A stretch of DNA of 64,000 bases from Bacteroidales bacterium (GCA_016931855.1 JAFGDZ010000077.1:45326-109325), one strand, 5' to 3'; counted from the stretch's first letter, positions 1-11,000 are shown. Notes: generated by a model not told the origin, from the letters alone. Made by a program: numbers and translations.

Positions 1-1010
1 TTTTGTATGCTTTGTACTATTGGGATTAACGGGGTGTTACTTCCTGCAACAATAATGGCGCCTGAGCCAAGGGTTGCGCCATTTTCGCGGAGCTTGTCGT
101 AGCCCATTATGGCATCGGAGTAGGAGTAAGGAACAAATGTTCCTGCTGCTCCACCCAAAAGGGCGGCTTTCCATGGCTTGCCGTCCTTAGTGCCCTGGCC
201 AAGGTCGTTAATCAGCTCACCCAGCTTGCAGCCCATCTCAACCTCGTAAAATCCGGGCTTGTTCACGTATCCGCTAATGGTAAAGATTTTGGTTCCCGAC
301 GATTTCTCGTTCCCCAGTGAGCGGTACCAATCGGCTCCCTTTTCTATTATTACGGGGAAGTTGGCCAGCGTTTCAACGTTGTTAATAAGGGTAGGCTTAC
401 CCCAAAGCCCTTTTTCGGCGGGGAATGGGGGTTTTATGCGGGGATAGCCCCGCTTGCCTTCAAGCGATTCCAGCAGCGTAAGCTCCTCGCCGCACAGGTA
501 TGAGCCAGCACCAAGGCGTACCTCTATATCAAAAAAGAATCCGCTACCCAAAATGTTGTTGCCCAAAAAGCCATATTCTCTAGCCTGCTCAATAGCCTTA
601 TTCACTCGTTCAATAGAGGTGTAGTATTCGCCTCTGATGTACACAAAGCCGTAGCCAGCGCCTACGCCTTTGGCAGCAATAATCATCCCCTCAATAAGCG
701 AGTGAGGATCCGTTTCCATAATAATTCTGTCCTTAAACGTTCCAGGCTCTCCCTCGTCGGCGTTGCACACCACGTACTTTTCGCAATCGGTGCAAACAAT
801 GGCGGTGCTTTGGTTCTTTGTTCCTGTGGGGAAACCTGCTCCGCCGCGTCCGCGTAGCCCTGCGTTGGTTAGCTCGTCCACAATGGTTTGTGGGGGTAAT
901 TCCAGTGCCTTACGTAGAGAGGAATAGCCACCTCTCGATATGTAGTCGTCGATATTCTCTGGGTTTATTTTCCCCGAATTTCGTAGGGCAACTCTATGTT
1001 CTACAAGCAT
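1..1010 (-). CDS. nuoF: NADH-binding 51 kDa subunit (NuoF/HydB-like), 3' end cut by window edge
   Basis: I translated the minus strand from an ATG at 1008-1010; the frame stays open to base 1, giving about 336 residues of an incomplete protein. It carries the FMN/NADH-binding glycine-rich motif GRGGAGFPTG near residue 52, followed by NADEGEPGTFKDR, then a CGEELTLLES segment matching the usual GEETALLES. These mark the flavin-binding subunit that passes electrons from NAD(P)H to iron-sulfur clusters. The start lies 11 bases after the nuoE stop, so the two form an operon. The N-terminus (LRNSGKINPENIDDYI) resembles the form found in hydrogenase HydB/HndC proteins, but without their extra N-terminal thioredoxin-like domain. 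Complex I or an electron-bifurcating hydrogenase are both possible; the next gene, outside the window, would decide. Confidence 0.92.
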   Translation of the reverse strand, partial: MLVEHRVALRNSGKINPENIDDYISRGGYSSLRKALELPPQTIVDELTNAGLRGRGGAGFPTGTKNQSTAIVCTDCEKYVVCNADEGEPGTFKDRIIMETDPHSLIEGMIIAAKGVGAGYGFVYIRGEYYTSIERVNKAIEQAREYGFLGNNILGSGFFFDIEVRLGAGSYLCGEELTLLESLEGKRGYPRIKPPFPAEKGLWGKPTLINNVETLANFPVIIEKGADWYRSLGNEKSSGTKIFTISGYVNKPGFYEVEMGCKLGELINDLGQGTKDGKPWKAALLGGAAGTFVPYSYSDAIMGYDKLRENGATLGSGAIIVAGSNTPLIPIVQSIQ

Positions 1011-1021
1011 GGTATTGGCAA

Positions 1022-1477
1022 TTATGGGTTAGATAGGTTGGAAATAATTCCCTCAAGTACATCCTCGGTTAGGTTCCCGTAAAAATCGCGATTTATAATC
1101 ATGGAAGGGGCTTTCCCGCAGCGGCCAAGGCACTCTGCCTCTTCTAGTGTAAAAAGGCCATCGGGAGTGGTTTCGCCAACGCCTATGCTTAGGCGATTTT
1201 TTAGCCACTCAACCAGTGGTGTTGAGCCCATCATACCGCAAACAGGGGAGGTGCAAATCCTAATAATGTACCGTCCGCGTGGTTTTAGGCTAAACATGCT
1301 GTAGTACTCGGCCACCCCGTAAACTGAGGATAATGGTAGGTCTAAATACTTTGCCGTGGCCTTTAGGCAATCTTCGGAAAGATACTGGTTGGGATGGTTA
1401 TCCTGAATGTGATGAAGGATTTGGAGCAAGCTATCCTTTCTGGGTGGGAATTTTACAAGGGATGTATCTTTTTCCAT
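1022..1477 (-). CDS. nuoE: NADH dehydrogenase 24 kDa subunit, [2Fe-2S] thioredoxin-like (NuoE/HydC-like)
   Basis: This 151-residue protein has the four cysteines that bind a [2Fe-2S] cluster in the 24 kDa family: C75 and C80 (CTSPVC) and C116 and C120 (CLGRC). The length is typical. It pairs with the downstream 51 kDa flavoprotein to form an NADH-oxidising module in the cytoplasm. It is the first gene of the unit: a promoter-like match lies just upstream, and no other complex I gene precedes it. That arrangement (E then F, no nuoA-D) is common for trimeric NAD-linked [FeFe] hydrogenases of anaerobic Bacteroidota, so a role in hydrogen metabolism is a reasonable inference, but the sequence here does not prove it. 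Confidence 0.92.
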   Translation of the reverse strand: MEKDTSLVKFPPRKDSLLQILHHIQDNHPNQYLSEDCLKATAKYLDLPLSSVYGVAEYYSMFSLKPRGRYIIRICTSPVCGMMGSTPLVEWLKNRLSIGVGETTPDGLFTLEEAECLGRCGKAPSMIINRDFYGNLTEDVLEGIISNLSNP

Positions 1478-1499
1478 AAACCGATCCTTTTAGTTTGCC

Positions 1500-1531
1500 C
1501 AAAAGGTACAAAAAGATGCTGTAGAACACAA
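1500..1531 (-). promoter_or_regulatory. Bacteroidota-type promoter for nuoEF
   Basis: On the minus strand a TTG (1529-1531), 21-base spacer and TACCTTTTG (1499-1507) approximate the TTG-N19..21-TAnnTTTG consensus. The -7 element has one extra T. A start site near 1494 would give a leader of about 17 bases before nuoE. Confidence 0.45.
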
Positions 1532-1699
1532 GAGGGGAGAGGGTAAGGATTAAGGGTAAAGGTTAAAAGTTAAAGGAGAAAGATGTTAGACTAACTAAAC
1601 ACCTATCACAAAATACCAGTTTTTAACAAGCCCCAAAGGGCAACTTATGAAAGTTAAAGTTCAAAGTTCAAAATTCAAGATTCAAGCAACTACCAAATC

Positions 1700-1765
1700 C
1701 TTTAACCTTTAATCTCGCCTAGGGGCGAGACAAGCTCTTTAACCTTTAACGTCTCACGTTTAACG
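1700..1765. repeat. Dispersed intergenic repeat, copy A (TCTCGCC hairpin)
   Basis: The core TCTCGCC-TAGG-GGCGAGA is an inverted repeat (1713-1730), preceded by CCTTTAACCTTTAA and followed by CAAGCTCTTTAACC and two ACGTCTCACG-like words. A near-identical copy lies at 46885-46950 and a third, with an internal insertion, at 50045-50160. All three are intergenic. Confidence 0.8.
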
Positions 1766-1788
1766 TCTCACGCTTCACCCTCCACATC

Positions 1789-2787
1789 TCACTTATAAAA
1801 GTTCTTCTCAAACGCCTTGAACTCGGCCGATTTAAAAAGGATACGTTTCCAAAAAGCTTGTATGAATCCCGTTCCGTAACCCGTTAGCTGTATAAAGCTG
1901 GCAGGAATGGAGAGCAGCGCCACCTTAAGGCTTTTGTTTTCCCGCAAGGAATCAATAAAAATAATGGTGCAGAACAGAGCCAGAGGCAAAAGCGCCCATT
2001 TGCAAACAATGCCACCAAGGAGAAGTACGGTGCTGCCAATGGTGAATAGCGATGGAAACGTGTGAACCAGCTTTAATGACTTGGGGTGTAGCAGGTAAAG
2101 GTTTATTCGTGCAATACCGGAGTTGTAAACCTGTCGGAAAAATTTTCTAAAATCGGTGCGGCGCTTATGGTAAACGTAGGCCTTAGGGAACAGCTTTGTG
2201 GAGTAACCTGCCTCAACCAGCCGTAGGCTAAAGTCAACATCCTCGCCAAAGCGCATGGCGGAGTAGCCACCCGTTGCCTCAAATGCGGCTTTGCTTATGC
2301 CCATGTTAAAGCTCCGCGGATGAAACTTATCCATCTTCTCCTTGCCACCCCTTATGCCCCCAGTGGTAAAGAACGAGGTCATGGAGTAGTTAATGGACTT
2401 TTGCAAATTGGTAAACGATGGATGCGCCCTATCGGGACCCCCAAACGCATCAACATATTGGGTTTGCAGCTCAGCCTCTACTTCGGTAAGGTAGCTCTCG
2501 GGGATTATACAGTCGGAATCAAAGAATATAAAGTAGTTGCCATTTGCCCGCTCCGCCCCATAGTTGCGGGTGGTACCTGGCCCTGAGTTGGGCTTGGAGA
2601 AGTACTTAATATCCAGCTGCTGCGCGTACTTATCTACAATGTGCTTGCAGGGAGATGTGGAACCATCTTCAACAATTACCACTTCAAAATTGCTCCTAGT
2701 CTGCTTTGATAGGCTTTGTAGCAGCTCATCAACCTCGTAGGGACGGTTGTAAACAGGAATTATCAACGAAAAAAAGTAGTTCTCCAT
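1789..2787 (-). CDS. Family 2 glycosyltransferase with C-terminal membrane segments
   Basis: The 332-residue protein begins with the GT-A fold opening FSLIIPVYNRP and continues with VVIVEDGSTS and FIFFDSDCIIP, the nucleotide-sugar and metal-binding region (DSD in place of DXD). A later GEDVDFSLRL motif matches the ED dyad of family 2 enzymes. Residues about 250-285 are strongly hydrophobic and probably anchor it in the inner membrane, facing the cytoplasm. It likely transfers a sugar from a nucleotide or lipid donor during polysaccharide or glycolipid synthesis; the acceptor is unknown. It stands alone, not in a polysaccharide cluster, and is separated from nuoE by repeat-rich DNA. Confidence 0.9.
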   Translation of the reverse strand: MENYFFSLIIPVYNRPYEVDELLQSLSKQTRSNFEVVIVEDGSTSPCKHIVDKYAQQLDIKYFSKPNSGPGTTRNYGAERANGNYFIFFDSDCIIPESYLTEVEAELQTQYVDAFGGPDRAHPSFTNLQKSINYSMTSFFTTGGIRGGKEKMDKFHPRSFNMGISKAAFEATGGYSAMRFGEDVDFSLRLVEAGYSTKLFPKAYVYHKRRTDFRKFFRQVYNSGIARINLYLLHPKSLKLVHTFPSLFTIGSTVLLLGGIVCKWALLPLALFCTIIFIDSLRENKSLKVALLSIPASFIQLTGYGTGFIQAFWKRILFKSAEFKAFEKNFYK

Positions 2788-2928
2788 GTGCTGAGGCTTT
2801 TGTGCAAAGATGGGAATTTTATGGTGGACTTTTTATTCAATTTACCAATCTTATCACATCATACTTTACGCCTAACAGTGCGTAACAATACCCCATCAAC
2901 TTACAGGGTAAATGATATTAATAATTTA

Positions 2929-2959
2929 TTGACATTGATATAGATAATGAGTAATTTTA
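2929..2959 (+). promoter_or_regulatory. Possible promoter for the 1536-residue T9SS protein
   Basis: TTG at 2929-2931, a 20-base spacer and TAATTTTA at 2952-2959 fit the Bacteroidota pattern with the last G replaced by A. The leader would be about 95 bases long. Confidence 0.4.
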
Positions 2960-3060
2960 GTAAATGTATGCAATGCAAAAATCTGTTTCTGGATTGTGTA
3001 ATATGAAGATTGGTAGCGCATTGTATTCTCTTTGTTGTGTAATATTTAAAAGTTTATAAT

Positions 3061-6000
3061 ATGAGAAAACATCTACTCACACTAGTTGCCCTACTAGTTT
3101 CAGTAACAGTAGGTTTTGGGCAGGATCATTTTGTTCCGGTTTGGTCGGGGAATGGTTTAAGCCAAATGAACATTTACGTAACCAAAGCTACTATAAACGA
3201 TGTATTTATTTCCGTTGGTGATGAGATTGGTGTTTTTGATGGCGATAACTGTGTGGGGTACGCCATACGCCCCATCTCCATAACGGGCTTTATTGAGGTT
3301 AGGGTATCAATGGACGACCCATTAACAACAGGGGTTATTGATGGTTACACACCTGGCAACCCTATCACTTTTAGGATTTGGGATCAGAGTGCAGGGGTAG
3401 AGCTTATGCCCCAGGTAAATGTTACATCGGGCAGTAGCACCTTTGTCGAGGGGGGAACGGCAATGGTGGAGCTCACCTATGTTCAGAACCGTGTGCCTGT
3501 TGCCAATGCTGGAACCGATTTGGTTATTGCCGAGGGGGCTTCGTTTACTGTATCGGGCACCGCATCGTACGATCCAGAGGGGCTAACGCTCTCGTACTCC
3601 TGGCAGTCGGATATGGCTGTTGATGAAACGCAGCTCACTCTGCCATCTTTTACCGTTACAGCCCCAGAGGTTGATGCAAACACCACATACTATTTCCGTT
3701 TGGTTGTTAACGATGGCGCGATAGACTCTAATCCCGACACTGTACGGGTTGTTGTTAGAAACGAGAACAAGGTTCCCCAAATTACGGAGCAGCTTACAGC
3801 CCTATCTACCAATGAGGATGAGCCCCTTAGCATTTCCCTTTCGGCTGTAGCTGTTATTGATCCCGACCCCAATCAAACCCTAACGCTACGCGTACTTGCG
3901 GGGAATGGCTACACGCTAAGCGATAACACTATTGTTCCCGTTGCAAACTACTGCGGAACGCTTGCCGTTCCTGTAGTGGTTAGCGATGGCATTGCTAGCA
4001 GCAACGTTTTTGTGCTTGACGTTTCGGTTATTCCAGTAAATGACATTCCCCGTTTTGCCTCTAAACCTGTGCTTTATGCCTTAGAGGGAAAAACGTACAC
4101 ATACAACATTAAGGTTGTTGATGCCGATTTGGGATGTACTGATAATCCGGTTCCCGATGCGCTAACCATTACAGCCGAACTCCCCACTTGGCTTACCCTA
4201 CTAACCGAAGGGCAGAATAATGGCGAAGCAATAGTTGGAGGCATCCCTACTACGGCTAATGTTGGAGAGCACTCCATTACAATTAGCGTTACCGATGGGG
4301 TTATAAATGAGCTCATAACACAAACATACACCCTTGTTGTACGCAGCGTAGGGGTAGCGCCAGAGTTACTAACTACGGCTCTTGGCTCGGCAACGGTAAA
4401 TGCCGCCTATACCCAATCGCTAGAATTTTACGATGTTGATTCCGACTCTGTTATCGTCCGCTTGAATAATCAGCCCAGCTGGATTTCGCTTGAGGGGGCT
4501 GTTAACGGCGCTGCTCGCCTAAAGGTTGTTGAGCAAACGGCTACGGTTAATCTGCTGGGCACACCGCCCGCATTGGCCTTAGGCACAGTGGGGCTAAACG
4601 TGCTATTTACTGATAAAGCCAACCTCCGATCCAAAATATTTCCACTTAGCGTATTCGCCATTAATACGCCACCTGTGGCAATGGAGGCAAATCTTACTAC
4701 CAATGAGGATGAACCTGTGCTTGTTGTGCTGCGTGGAACCGATGCGCAAACACCATCGGGGTTAACCTTTGCCATTACCAGTAATCCAAAGCATGGTAGC
4801 CTTGAGCAAATTGCTCCACGGTTGTTTATTTACCATCCAACCAGCAACTTCTTTGGGTTAGACTCGCTAACCTTTACCGTTACCGAGCCTGGTTCCAATT
4901 CGCTTTCCGCATCGGCTAAGGTTTACTTCGCCATTCAGCCAGTAAACGATGAGCCTACAATTACAGCACCCGAACGTAGATTTGTTACCGCACAGGGTGC
5001 ACCGGTTACAATAGAGGGCATAGAAATGACCGATGCCATTGATGTTAACCTAGCATCTAGCCTTGCGCTAAACACAGTACTTGGCCCGTTCCACGGAACT
5101 TTTGACTCCGAAACTAGAGCCTATACGCCCAACGAGTTCTTCTCTGGCCGCGATGTTCTTTTCCTTGTGGCTACCGAGACGCAAGCCGAGGGGTTATCGT
5201 CGGAGCCGCTAATGATTAAGCTGGTTGTAACCCCAGTTAACCATACGCCGTGGGCAGGTGTTGCTCCGGTAATAACCTTTGAGGATACACCCGTTAGGTT
5301 TATGCCAGTGGCATACGACCGAGAGGATAGGGCTCTTGATTTAACCGTTATTCTTACCTCCGAACCCAAGAATGGCACGCTACAAACCAGTGCGCTTAAC
5401 TTTAGATATACGCCTAATGCAGAGTTTAGCGGCAAGGATAGCGTAATGTTTAAGCTTATGGACTCCAATGGCGAGCTTACCACTGAGTACAAGGTGGTAA
5501 TTAACGTAGTGGCAGTTAACGATTATCCTGCTGCGCAAAGTTCAGAGGTTAAGGCTTTTGGTAGTAAAACGGTTCCTCTTGATTTTAGCACGCTGGTTAG
5601 CGATATTGATAACTCCGCATCGGAGCTATCCGTTGAGTTTCTGCTCCTTAACCAGGCAGAGCAGGGTACAGGCCTATTCCCAAGTTACATAACTGAGGGG
5701 GGCAATAATCTGTCGTACATTTATAACGCGCAGCATAATTTCCCTAACGATGTGGTGTTCTATAGGGTATTCGATGGGTTAAACACATCGTCGCCTGCAA
5801 TGCTAAGCATATCGGGATTGCCTGTAACCAAATCGCTTACATCAACAAAAGCAACGGTTGACACGCTTATTGCCCGTGGCGATTACTACGACATTAACTG
5901 GGGCGATACGCTTAACGTTATATTCACCGTGCTGCTTTCCGATGCATCTAGCGCTACACCTCCAGTTCTGGAAATTACTAATATCGATGCCCTTAGCGGA

Positions 6001-7671
6001 ACCCTTGGCACACCTAAGGTTGTTAGCTTTGCGCAGTATAATCCGTTGGTTGTGTTTACGGCAGAGTACATTGCTCCTTACAAGTCGCAAACAAAGGCTA
6101 GGGGTAACGATACCGAGATGATGCTAGATAAGGTAGGTTTCAAATCCCGCAAGGGAACCAAAAAGGGTAGCGATATTCTTAACCAGCTTAAGGCTACTGG
6201 CGATGAGTCTAATGTTGATACCATATATATAGGTGGTCTTAACCGTAAAGTTCCCGTTACCATTGCGCCAATAGCAAACCAAGTGGTTGCAGAGAATCAG
6301 TCTGTTGATATAACCATATATTACAGCGATCCCGATACGCCTGCTTCAAGCATTGTGTGGAATGCTGGTACCGTTGTAGCTGGTGTTCAAACGGTATTTA
6401 GTCCTGTTACCAACGGACAGCAGAAGTTAACGGTTACGCCTCCTGCCAGTTTCTTTGGCGATTTAATCCTATCCGTTTCTGCAACCGACGATACACTTAC
6501 CGTGCGTAAGGAGTTTAACATAAACGTTACACAGGTAAACCAAGCGCCAGTTATTAACTCCGTTAATAGCATCCACTTTATGAAAAATGCTGCACGTATG
6601 GTGCTTCTGGGTATTAACGATAGAGAAACGGCTGCCGATAATCTTTTGGTAACCGTTACCGCAACCCCCGAAACCGCTATGCAGCAGTATATTTATAACG
6701 ATGGCGATGTTACCATTATCCCCGCAGCCGAACAGGTAACCGATTTTGCTGTTACCGTTTCGGTTAGCGATGGCGAACATACTACAACCCATCAGTTTAA
6801 CATGCTTTACAAGGCAACCAACAGCTTACCTATGCTGGAAACCATTAATAGCATTAGGATTCTTGAGGATGCCACCGCACAGGTTACCTTTAGCCCATAC
6901 GATGCCGATGTTGAGGATGAGCTTGCCGTTACCGTTGAAAGCAGCAATGGGACTCTTGTTGCCGAATCCAGCATAAGCGTTACTCCTGCCACTGGCGTAA
7001 GCGGCACATCGCGCGGGTTAACAATTACACCTGTTGCCAACCAGAGCGGCCTTTGCGACATCACCGTTTTTGCCAACGATGGGTTCAAGAGCACCGCACA
7101 GCAGTTTACCCTTGAGGTGCTTCCAGTTAACGATGCTCCTGTGCTTGATGCTATTGACGCACAAGCAATGGATAACAACCAGGAGCTTAACATAGCCCTT
7201 GGTGTAGCCGATATAGACTCCTATGTGTTTACCTTTGATGCCGAAAGCACCAATGCTAACCTTGCCTTTGAGGTTAACGATAACATGCTTACCGTTAGCG
7301 TGCTTAACAGCTACTATGGCGAAACATCGTTTAGTGTAAGCGTTGCCGACGACTCATTGGCCACTGCAACCCAAACCGTGCAGCTAACCGTTAACAACGC
7401 CAGCACGGTGCCAACGGTAGGTGGCTTAAACCTTGATGTTTACCCAAATCCAACAAGCAGCGAGCTGTTTGTAAACCTTGGCGATAGGGTAGTGGGCACT
7501 GCAACCATATCTATGTACAGCGTAAACGGACAAAAGCTATGGAGCCGCACCCTAACCTCTAGCTCCGCCCAGCTGCAACGTTTCAATATTAAGGCAATGC
7601 CAGCGGGTATTTACGTGGTTGAGCTGCTAAGTGGTGGTAAGGTTTACCGCTCAAAGGTTATGAAGAACTAG
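3061..7671 (+). CDS. Giant secreted multi-Ig/cadherin-like protein with T9SS type A sorting domain
   Basis: The 1536-residue product starts with a signal peptide (MRKHLLTLVALLVSVTVGFGQ) and ends with a T9SS type A sorting domain from about residue 1457: LDVYPNPTSSELFVNL, then GIYVVELLSGGKVYRSKVMKN minus its first residues as the usual final strand. It should cross the outer membrane by type IX secretion and be attached or released. Between these lie many beta-sandwich repeats: a PKD-like domain near 145-235 (VANAGTDLVIAEG), cadherin-like DG domains near 340-530, and several repeats with NEDEP or NDxP linkers like those of tandem-95 proteins. No catalytic domain was recognised, so an adhesive or structural surface role is inferred. 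It has its own terminator and is followed by a second T9SS cargo gene. Confidence 0.93.
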   Translation: MRKHLLTLVALLVSVTVGFGQDHFVPVWSGNGLSQMNIYVTKATINDVFISVGDEIGVFDGDNCVGYAIRPISITGFIEVRVSMDDPLTTGVIDGYTPGNPITFRIWDQSAGVELMPQVNVTSGSSTFVEGGTAMVELTYVQNRVPVANAGTDLVIAEGASFTVSGTASYDPEGLTLSYSWQSDMAVDETQLTLPSFTVTAPEVDANTTYYFRLVVNDGAIDSNPDTVRVVVRNENKVPQITEQLTALSTNEDEPLSISLSAVAVIDPDPNQTLTLRVLAGNGYTLSDNTIVPVANYCGTLAVPVVVSDGIASSNVFVLDVSVIPVNDIPRFASKPVLYALEGKTYTYNIKVVDADLGCTDNPVPDALTITAELPTWLTLLTEGQNNGEAIVGGIPTTANVGEHSITISVTDGVINELITQTYTLVVRSVGVAPELLTTALGSATVNAAYTQSLEFYDVDSDSVIVRLNNQPSWISLEGAVNGAARLKVVEQTATVNLLGTPPALALGTVGLNVLFTDKANLRSKIFPLSVFAINTPPVAMEANLTTNEDEPVLVVLRGTDAQTPSGLTFAITSNPKHGSLEQIAPRLFIYHPTSNFFGLDSLTFTVTEPGSNSLSASAKVYFAIQPVNDEPTITAPERRFVTAQGAPVTIEGIEMTDAIDVNLASSLALNTVLGPFHGTFDSETRAYTPNEFFSGRDVLFLVATETQAEGLSSEPLMIKLVVTPVNHTPWAGVAPVITFEDTPVRFMPVAYDREDRALDLTVILTSEPKNGTLQTSALNFRYTPNAEFSGKDSVMFKLMDSNGELTTEYKVVINVVAVNDYPAAQSSEVKAFGSKTVPLDFSTLVSDIDNSASELSVEFLLLNQAEQGTGLFPSYITEGGNNLSYIYNAQHNFPNDVVFYRVFDGLNTSSPAMLSISGLPVTKSLTSTKATVDTLIARGDYYDINWGDTLNVIFTVLLSDASSATPPVLEITNIDALSGTLGTPKVVSFAQYNPLVVFTAEYIAPYKSQTKARGNDTEMMLDKVGFKSRKGTKKGSDILNQLKATGDESNVDTIYIGGLNRKVPVTIAPIANQVVAENQSVDITIYYSDPDTPASSIVWNAGTVVAGVQTVFSPVTNGQQKLTVTPPASFFGDLILSVSATDDTLTVRKEFNINVTQVNQAPVINSVNSIHFMKNAARMVLLGINDRETAADNLLVTVTATPETAMQQYIYNDGDVTIIPAAEQVTDFAVTVSVSDGEHTTTHQFNMLYKATNSLPMLETINSIRILEDATAQVTFSPYDADVEDELAVTVESSNGTLVAESSISVTPATGVSGTSRGLTITPVANQSGLCDITVFANDGFKSTAQQFTLEVLPVNDAPVLDAIDAQAMDNNQELNIALGVADIDSYVFTFDAESTNANLAFEVNDNMLTVSVLNSYYGETSFSVSVADDSLATATQTVQLTVNNASTVPTVGGLNLDVYPNPTSSELFVNLGDRVVGTATISMYSVNGQKLWSRTLTSSSAQLQRFNIKAMPAGIYVVELLSGGKVYRSKVMKN

Positions 7672-7696
7672 CACATACCAACCTGTTATAGCACAG

Positions 7697-7727
7697 AAGA
7701 GGGCGCCATTGGTTGCCCTCTTTTTTT
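7697..7727 (+). terminator. Rho-independent terminator after the first T9SS gene
   Basis: AAGAGGGC (7697-7704) pairs with GCCCTCTT (7715-7722) around a 10-base loop, followed by a run of T. Confidence 0.9.
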
Positions 7728-8003
7728 GTTCCATAAAAGCAGAAATCTTCATGTAGCGCTACCCTTGTTGTGGTTTACATAACCATAATATAATAAGGTA
7801 TATATTTTTGGGCGCACAGTAGCTAGGTTTGCTTGTAAGTGTCAGATAAACAGACATGTGTTCATAAAGTAAAGAAGGCTGCTTGCCATTTCAAAAATTA
7901 GCTATAACTTAATCACCCTTTTACCCCAATTTTTTTTGGGGGTAATACCTTAGCAAATTCATAAGAACAAACAAACCCTAATTGTCTAACTAAATTTAAA
8001 GTT
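7728..8003. other. Intergenic stretch between the two T9SS genes
   Basis: No gene is seen. A TATTTTTG at 7803-7810 matches a -7 element but no TTG lies at the right distance upstream, so the promoter of the next gene is not fixed. The remainder is AT-rich with a run of eight to nine T at about 7931. Confidence 0.4.
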
Positions 8004-11000
8004 ATGAGGCTTAAACATTTACTCTTTACATTCGCCCTCACAACGATTTTCCTGATTGCGGGGAAAGTCGGATGGGGGCAGGGTCTAGAAGACTTCGCAA
8101 ATAGTAATGCAACGACATCTTATGCAACTAACAGTTTTGTTGGTAACAATGGCATTACATGGTCTTATGTTGCTTCTAGAGATGATAATAATGATCTTAA
8201 CTCTTCAGGTATAGTTCGGCCTGCACTAATGTTACGTAGAGTTGCAGATAATAGTGCTATTTCGTCTAGTACTATATCAGGTGGAGTAGGTAATTTTAGT
8301 GTAAAATTGTATAAAGGTTTTACAGGTGCAGGTAATCGTCAGGTTGAATTATTCATAAATGGCGTTTCTCAAGGTACATCAACCCCTTTTGATGATTTTA
8401 ACGAACATGTTTTTGAAATTTCAAATATCAATATTTCTGGAGATATTATTATTCAAATCAAAAACATAACAGCTTATCAAGTCATTATTGATGATATTAG
8501 TTGGACTGCTTATGCGGACAATACCGCTCCTGTTTGGTCAACCACTTACCCTCTAATTGACGGTATAACCAAAACCTCTGCTGTTCTTAAGGTAAGTACA
8601 GATGAGCCTGGTAAGGCGTTCTATAAAGTTTTGGCTGATGGTGCTGCAGATCCTACTGTTGATGATTTGATAGCAACAGGTACTGAGATTGCCATTGCTG
8701 CTGGTGCTACCGAGTATACTGCAGATCTAACCGGATTGACAGAAAGTACAGCTTATGATGTTTTTGTTGTTGCTCAGGATGATGAAACAACACCAAACAA
8801 GCAGGCTGCTGTTACTAAAATAGATCTTTTAACTCTTGCAGCCGATGCAAAGGCAATTAATATTACAGCACCAACAGCAAGTCAAGAGTTTACTGTACAA
8901 ACTGTAAATGTTGAATTTACTGTTGATAATTTTGACCTTCCTACCGAAGGAAAAGTAAAATATACTCTAACTCCTTCGGGAACTGGTAGCATTACAAGTG
9001 GGGAGGTTACTGCATCACCAATTAATTTAACCGAATTAACAGAGGATGCATATACTATAGAACTTGAATTGGTTGATGAGTACGGGGCTTCTCTAGTTCC
9101 TGCTGTAACAGCTTCGATTCAATTCTCAGTTAATCTTGAAGATGTTGCAAATCCTACATTTACACCAGTTGCTGGTACATACTATTCAACTCAAAATGTT
9201 GAGATTACATGTGCTACTGCCGATGCCGAAATTAGATATACAACAAATGGAGACGAGCCTACAGAGGCATCTTCGTTGTATTCTACTCCAATAGAGGTTA
9301 GTGCAACCACAACAATAAAAGCAAAAGCATTTAAGGCAGCAATGACCCCAAGCGCTCTTGCTACAGCTGCTTATACTATTGTTACTCCTACTGATGTTGC
9401 TGATATTGCTGCTTTACGTGCAAGTGCTGCAGATAATACAACGGTTTATAAACTTACTTCTGCTGCAACAATCACTCAAACCGATGGGTTTAATAATCGT
9501 AAGTATATTCAGGATGCATCAGGTGCTATACTTATTTACGATCCAAATCCTGCAAAAATAACAGGTACATATAACGTTGGAGATGGAATAACTAATGTTA
9601 TTGGTAAACTTTATGTTTCGAATGAAATGTTAAGATTTACACCTGTTGCCGATGCGGAAACAACGTCTTCAAATCCAGCAATTGCTCCAGAGGTTAAAGC
9701 CCTTGATGCTATTACTGTTGATGATGAGGCTAAACTCGTAAAGGTTGTAAACGTTATATTTAATCCTGCAACAGGAACTTTTGGAACAGGTAAGAATTAT
9801 ACTCTAGAGGATGGTGCTGCTAATACACTCGTTTTACGTACTGATTTCTTTAGTGCTGATTATATTGGAACCGATATTCCTACTACTTCAGTTACTTTAA
9901 CCGGAGTTTTAGTTGATTATAACGGGACAATGCAGTTTACTCCTCGTAATCTTGCCGACTTCCAATCTGCCGTTGCAACCCTAACCGATCTTAAGGTTAA
10001 TGATGTTACTGTAACTGACTTTGATGCTGCTACTCTTACTTACAGCGTAGAACTTCCTTTTGGTGCAGCTGTACCAGCTGTTGCTGCTACAGCAACAAGT
10101 ACCTCAGCTACCCTAGATATCACACAAGCTACTGTTGTTGATGGTGGTATTGCTACAGTACTAGTTACTGCACAGGATGGTGTAACAACCAAAACCTACA
10201 CAATCAACTTTACCGAGGCTGCTGCTAAAACCGATGCAACCCTTAGCGCACTTACCGTTAATGGAGTTGATGTTTTGGCTTACGCAAACCTAGTAGTTGA
10301 TCCTTCTACCGAGCCTGGTGCAACCATGTGGTTTAACAACTTTACCGATGCTATGGGTATTGTTGCCACCCAGAACGATGCCGATGCTACGGTGAGTATT
10401 AAGAAGAACGGTGTAGTAGTAGTTGACCCTGCAAACGAGCCATTAGCCGATAACGATGTAATTCTAATTACCGTTACCGCTCAGGATGTTGCAGTAGTTA
10501 AGTACTACAAAATCACCCTACAGCAAAAGCCAATTATTACTGCAACTGCTGGTGCTAATGGTACTATTGCTCCTGCTGGTGCTGTTGCTGTTGATTACGA
10601 TGGTACACAGGCATTTACTGCTACTGCCAATCCTGGTTACCACATTGCCGCGCTTAACGTTAACGGTACACCTGTTGTCGAAGCTGCAAACCAAACAGCG
10701 TACACCTATACCTTTAATAATGTTGTTGCTGATGCAACCATTGCAGCAACCTTTGAACAAAACAGGTACACAGTAACCTTTACCGTTAAAGAGGGCACAA
10801 CGCCACTTGAGGGTGCAACTGTTGCACTATCTGGTGGGTATTCTAACCAGTTGACAAATGCAAGCGGAGTTGCTACATTTACCGATGTTCTTCCTAACCA
10901 GTTATCTTACACTGTTACTCTTGATGGTTACAACACTGTAGAAGGAAATGTTACCGTTGAAGGGAATAAGAATGTTGATATTGCAATGGTATTATCAACA

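Larger units (their letters stand above)
1478..1788. other. Intergenic stretch with dispersed low-complexity repeat
   Basis: No gene is visible. After the nuoE promoter the stretch is made of short repeated words such as GTTAAAG, TTCAAAG, ATTCAAG and CCTTTAACC, and then the hairpin-bearing repeat annotated separately at 1700-1765. The same words return in other gaps of this window. Confidence 0.7.

Noticed and set aside
6100..6160. GGTTTCAAATCCC-like string resembling a tRNA T-arm
   Set aside because: It lies inside the coding sequence of the first T9SS gene and no acceptor or anticodon stems surround it.
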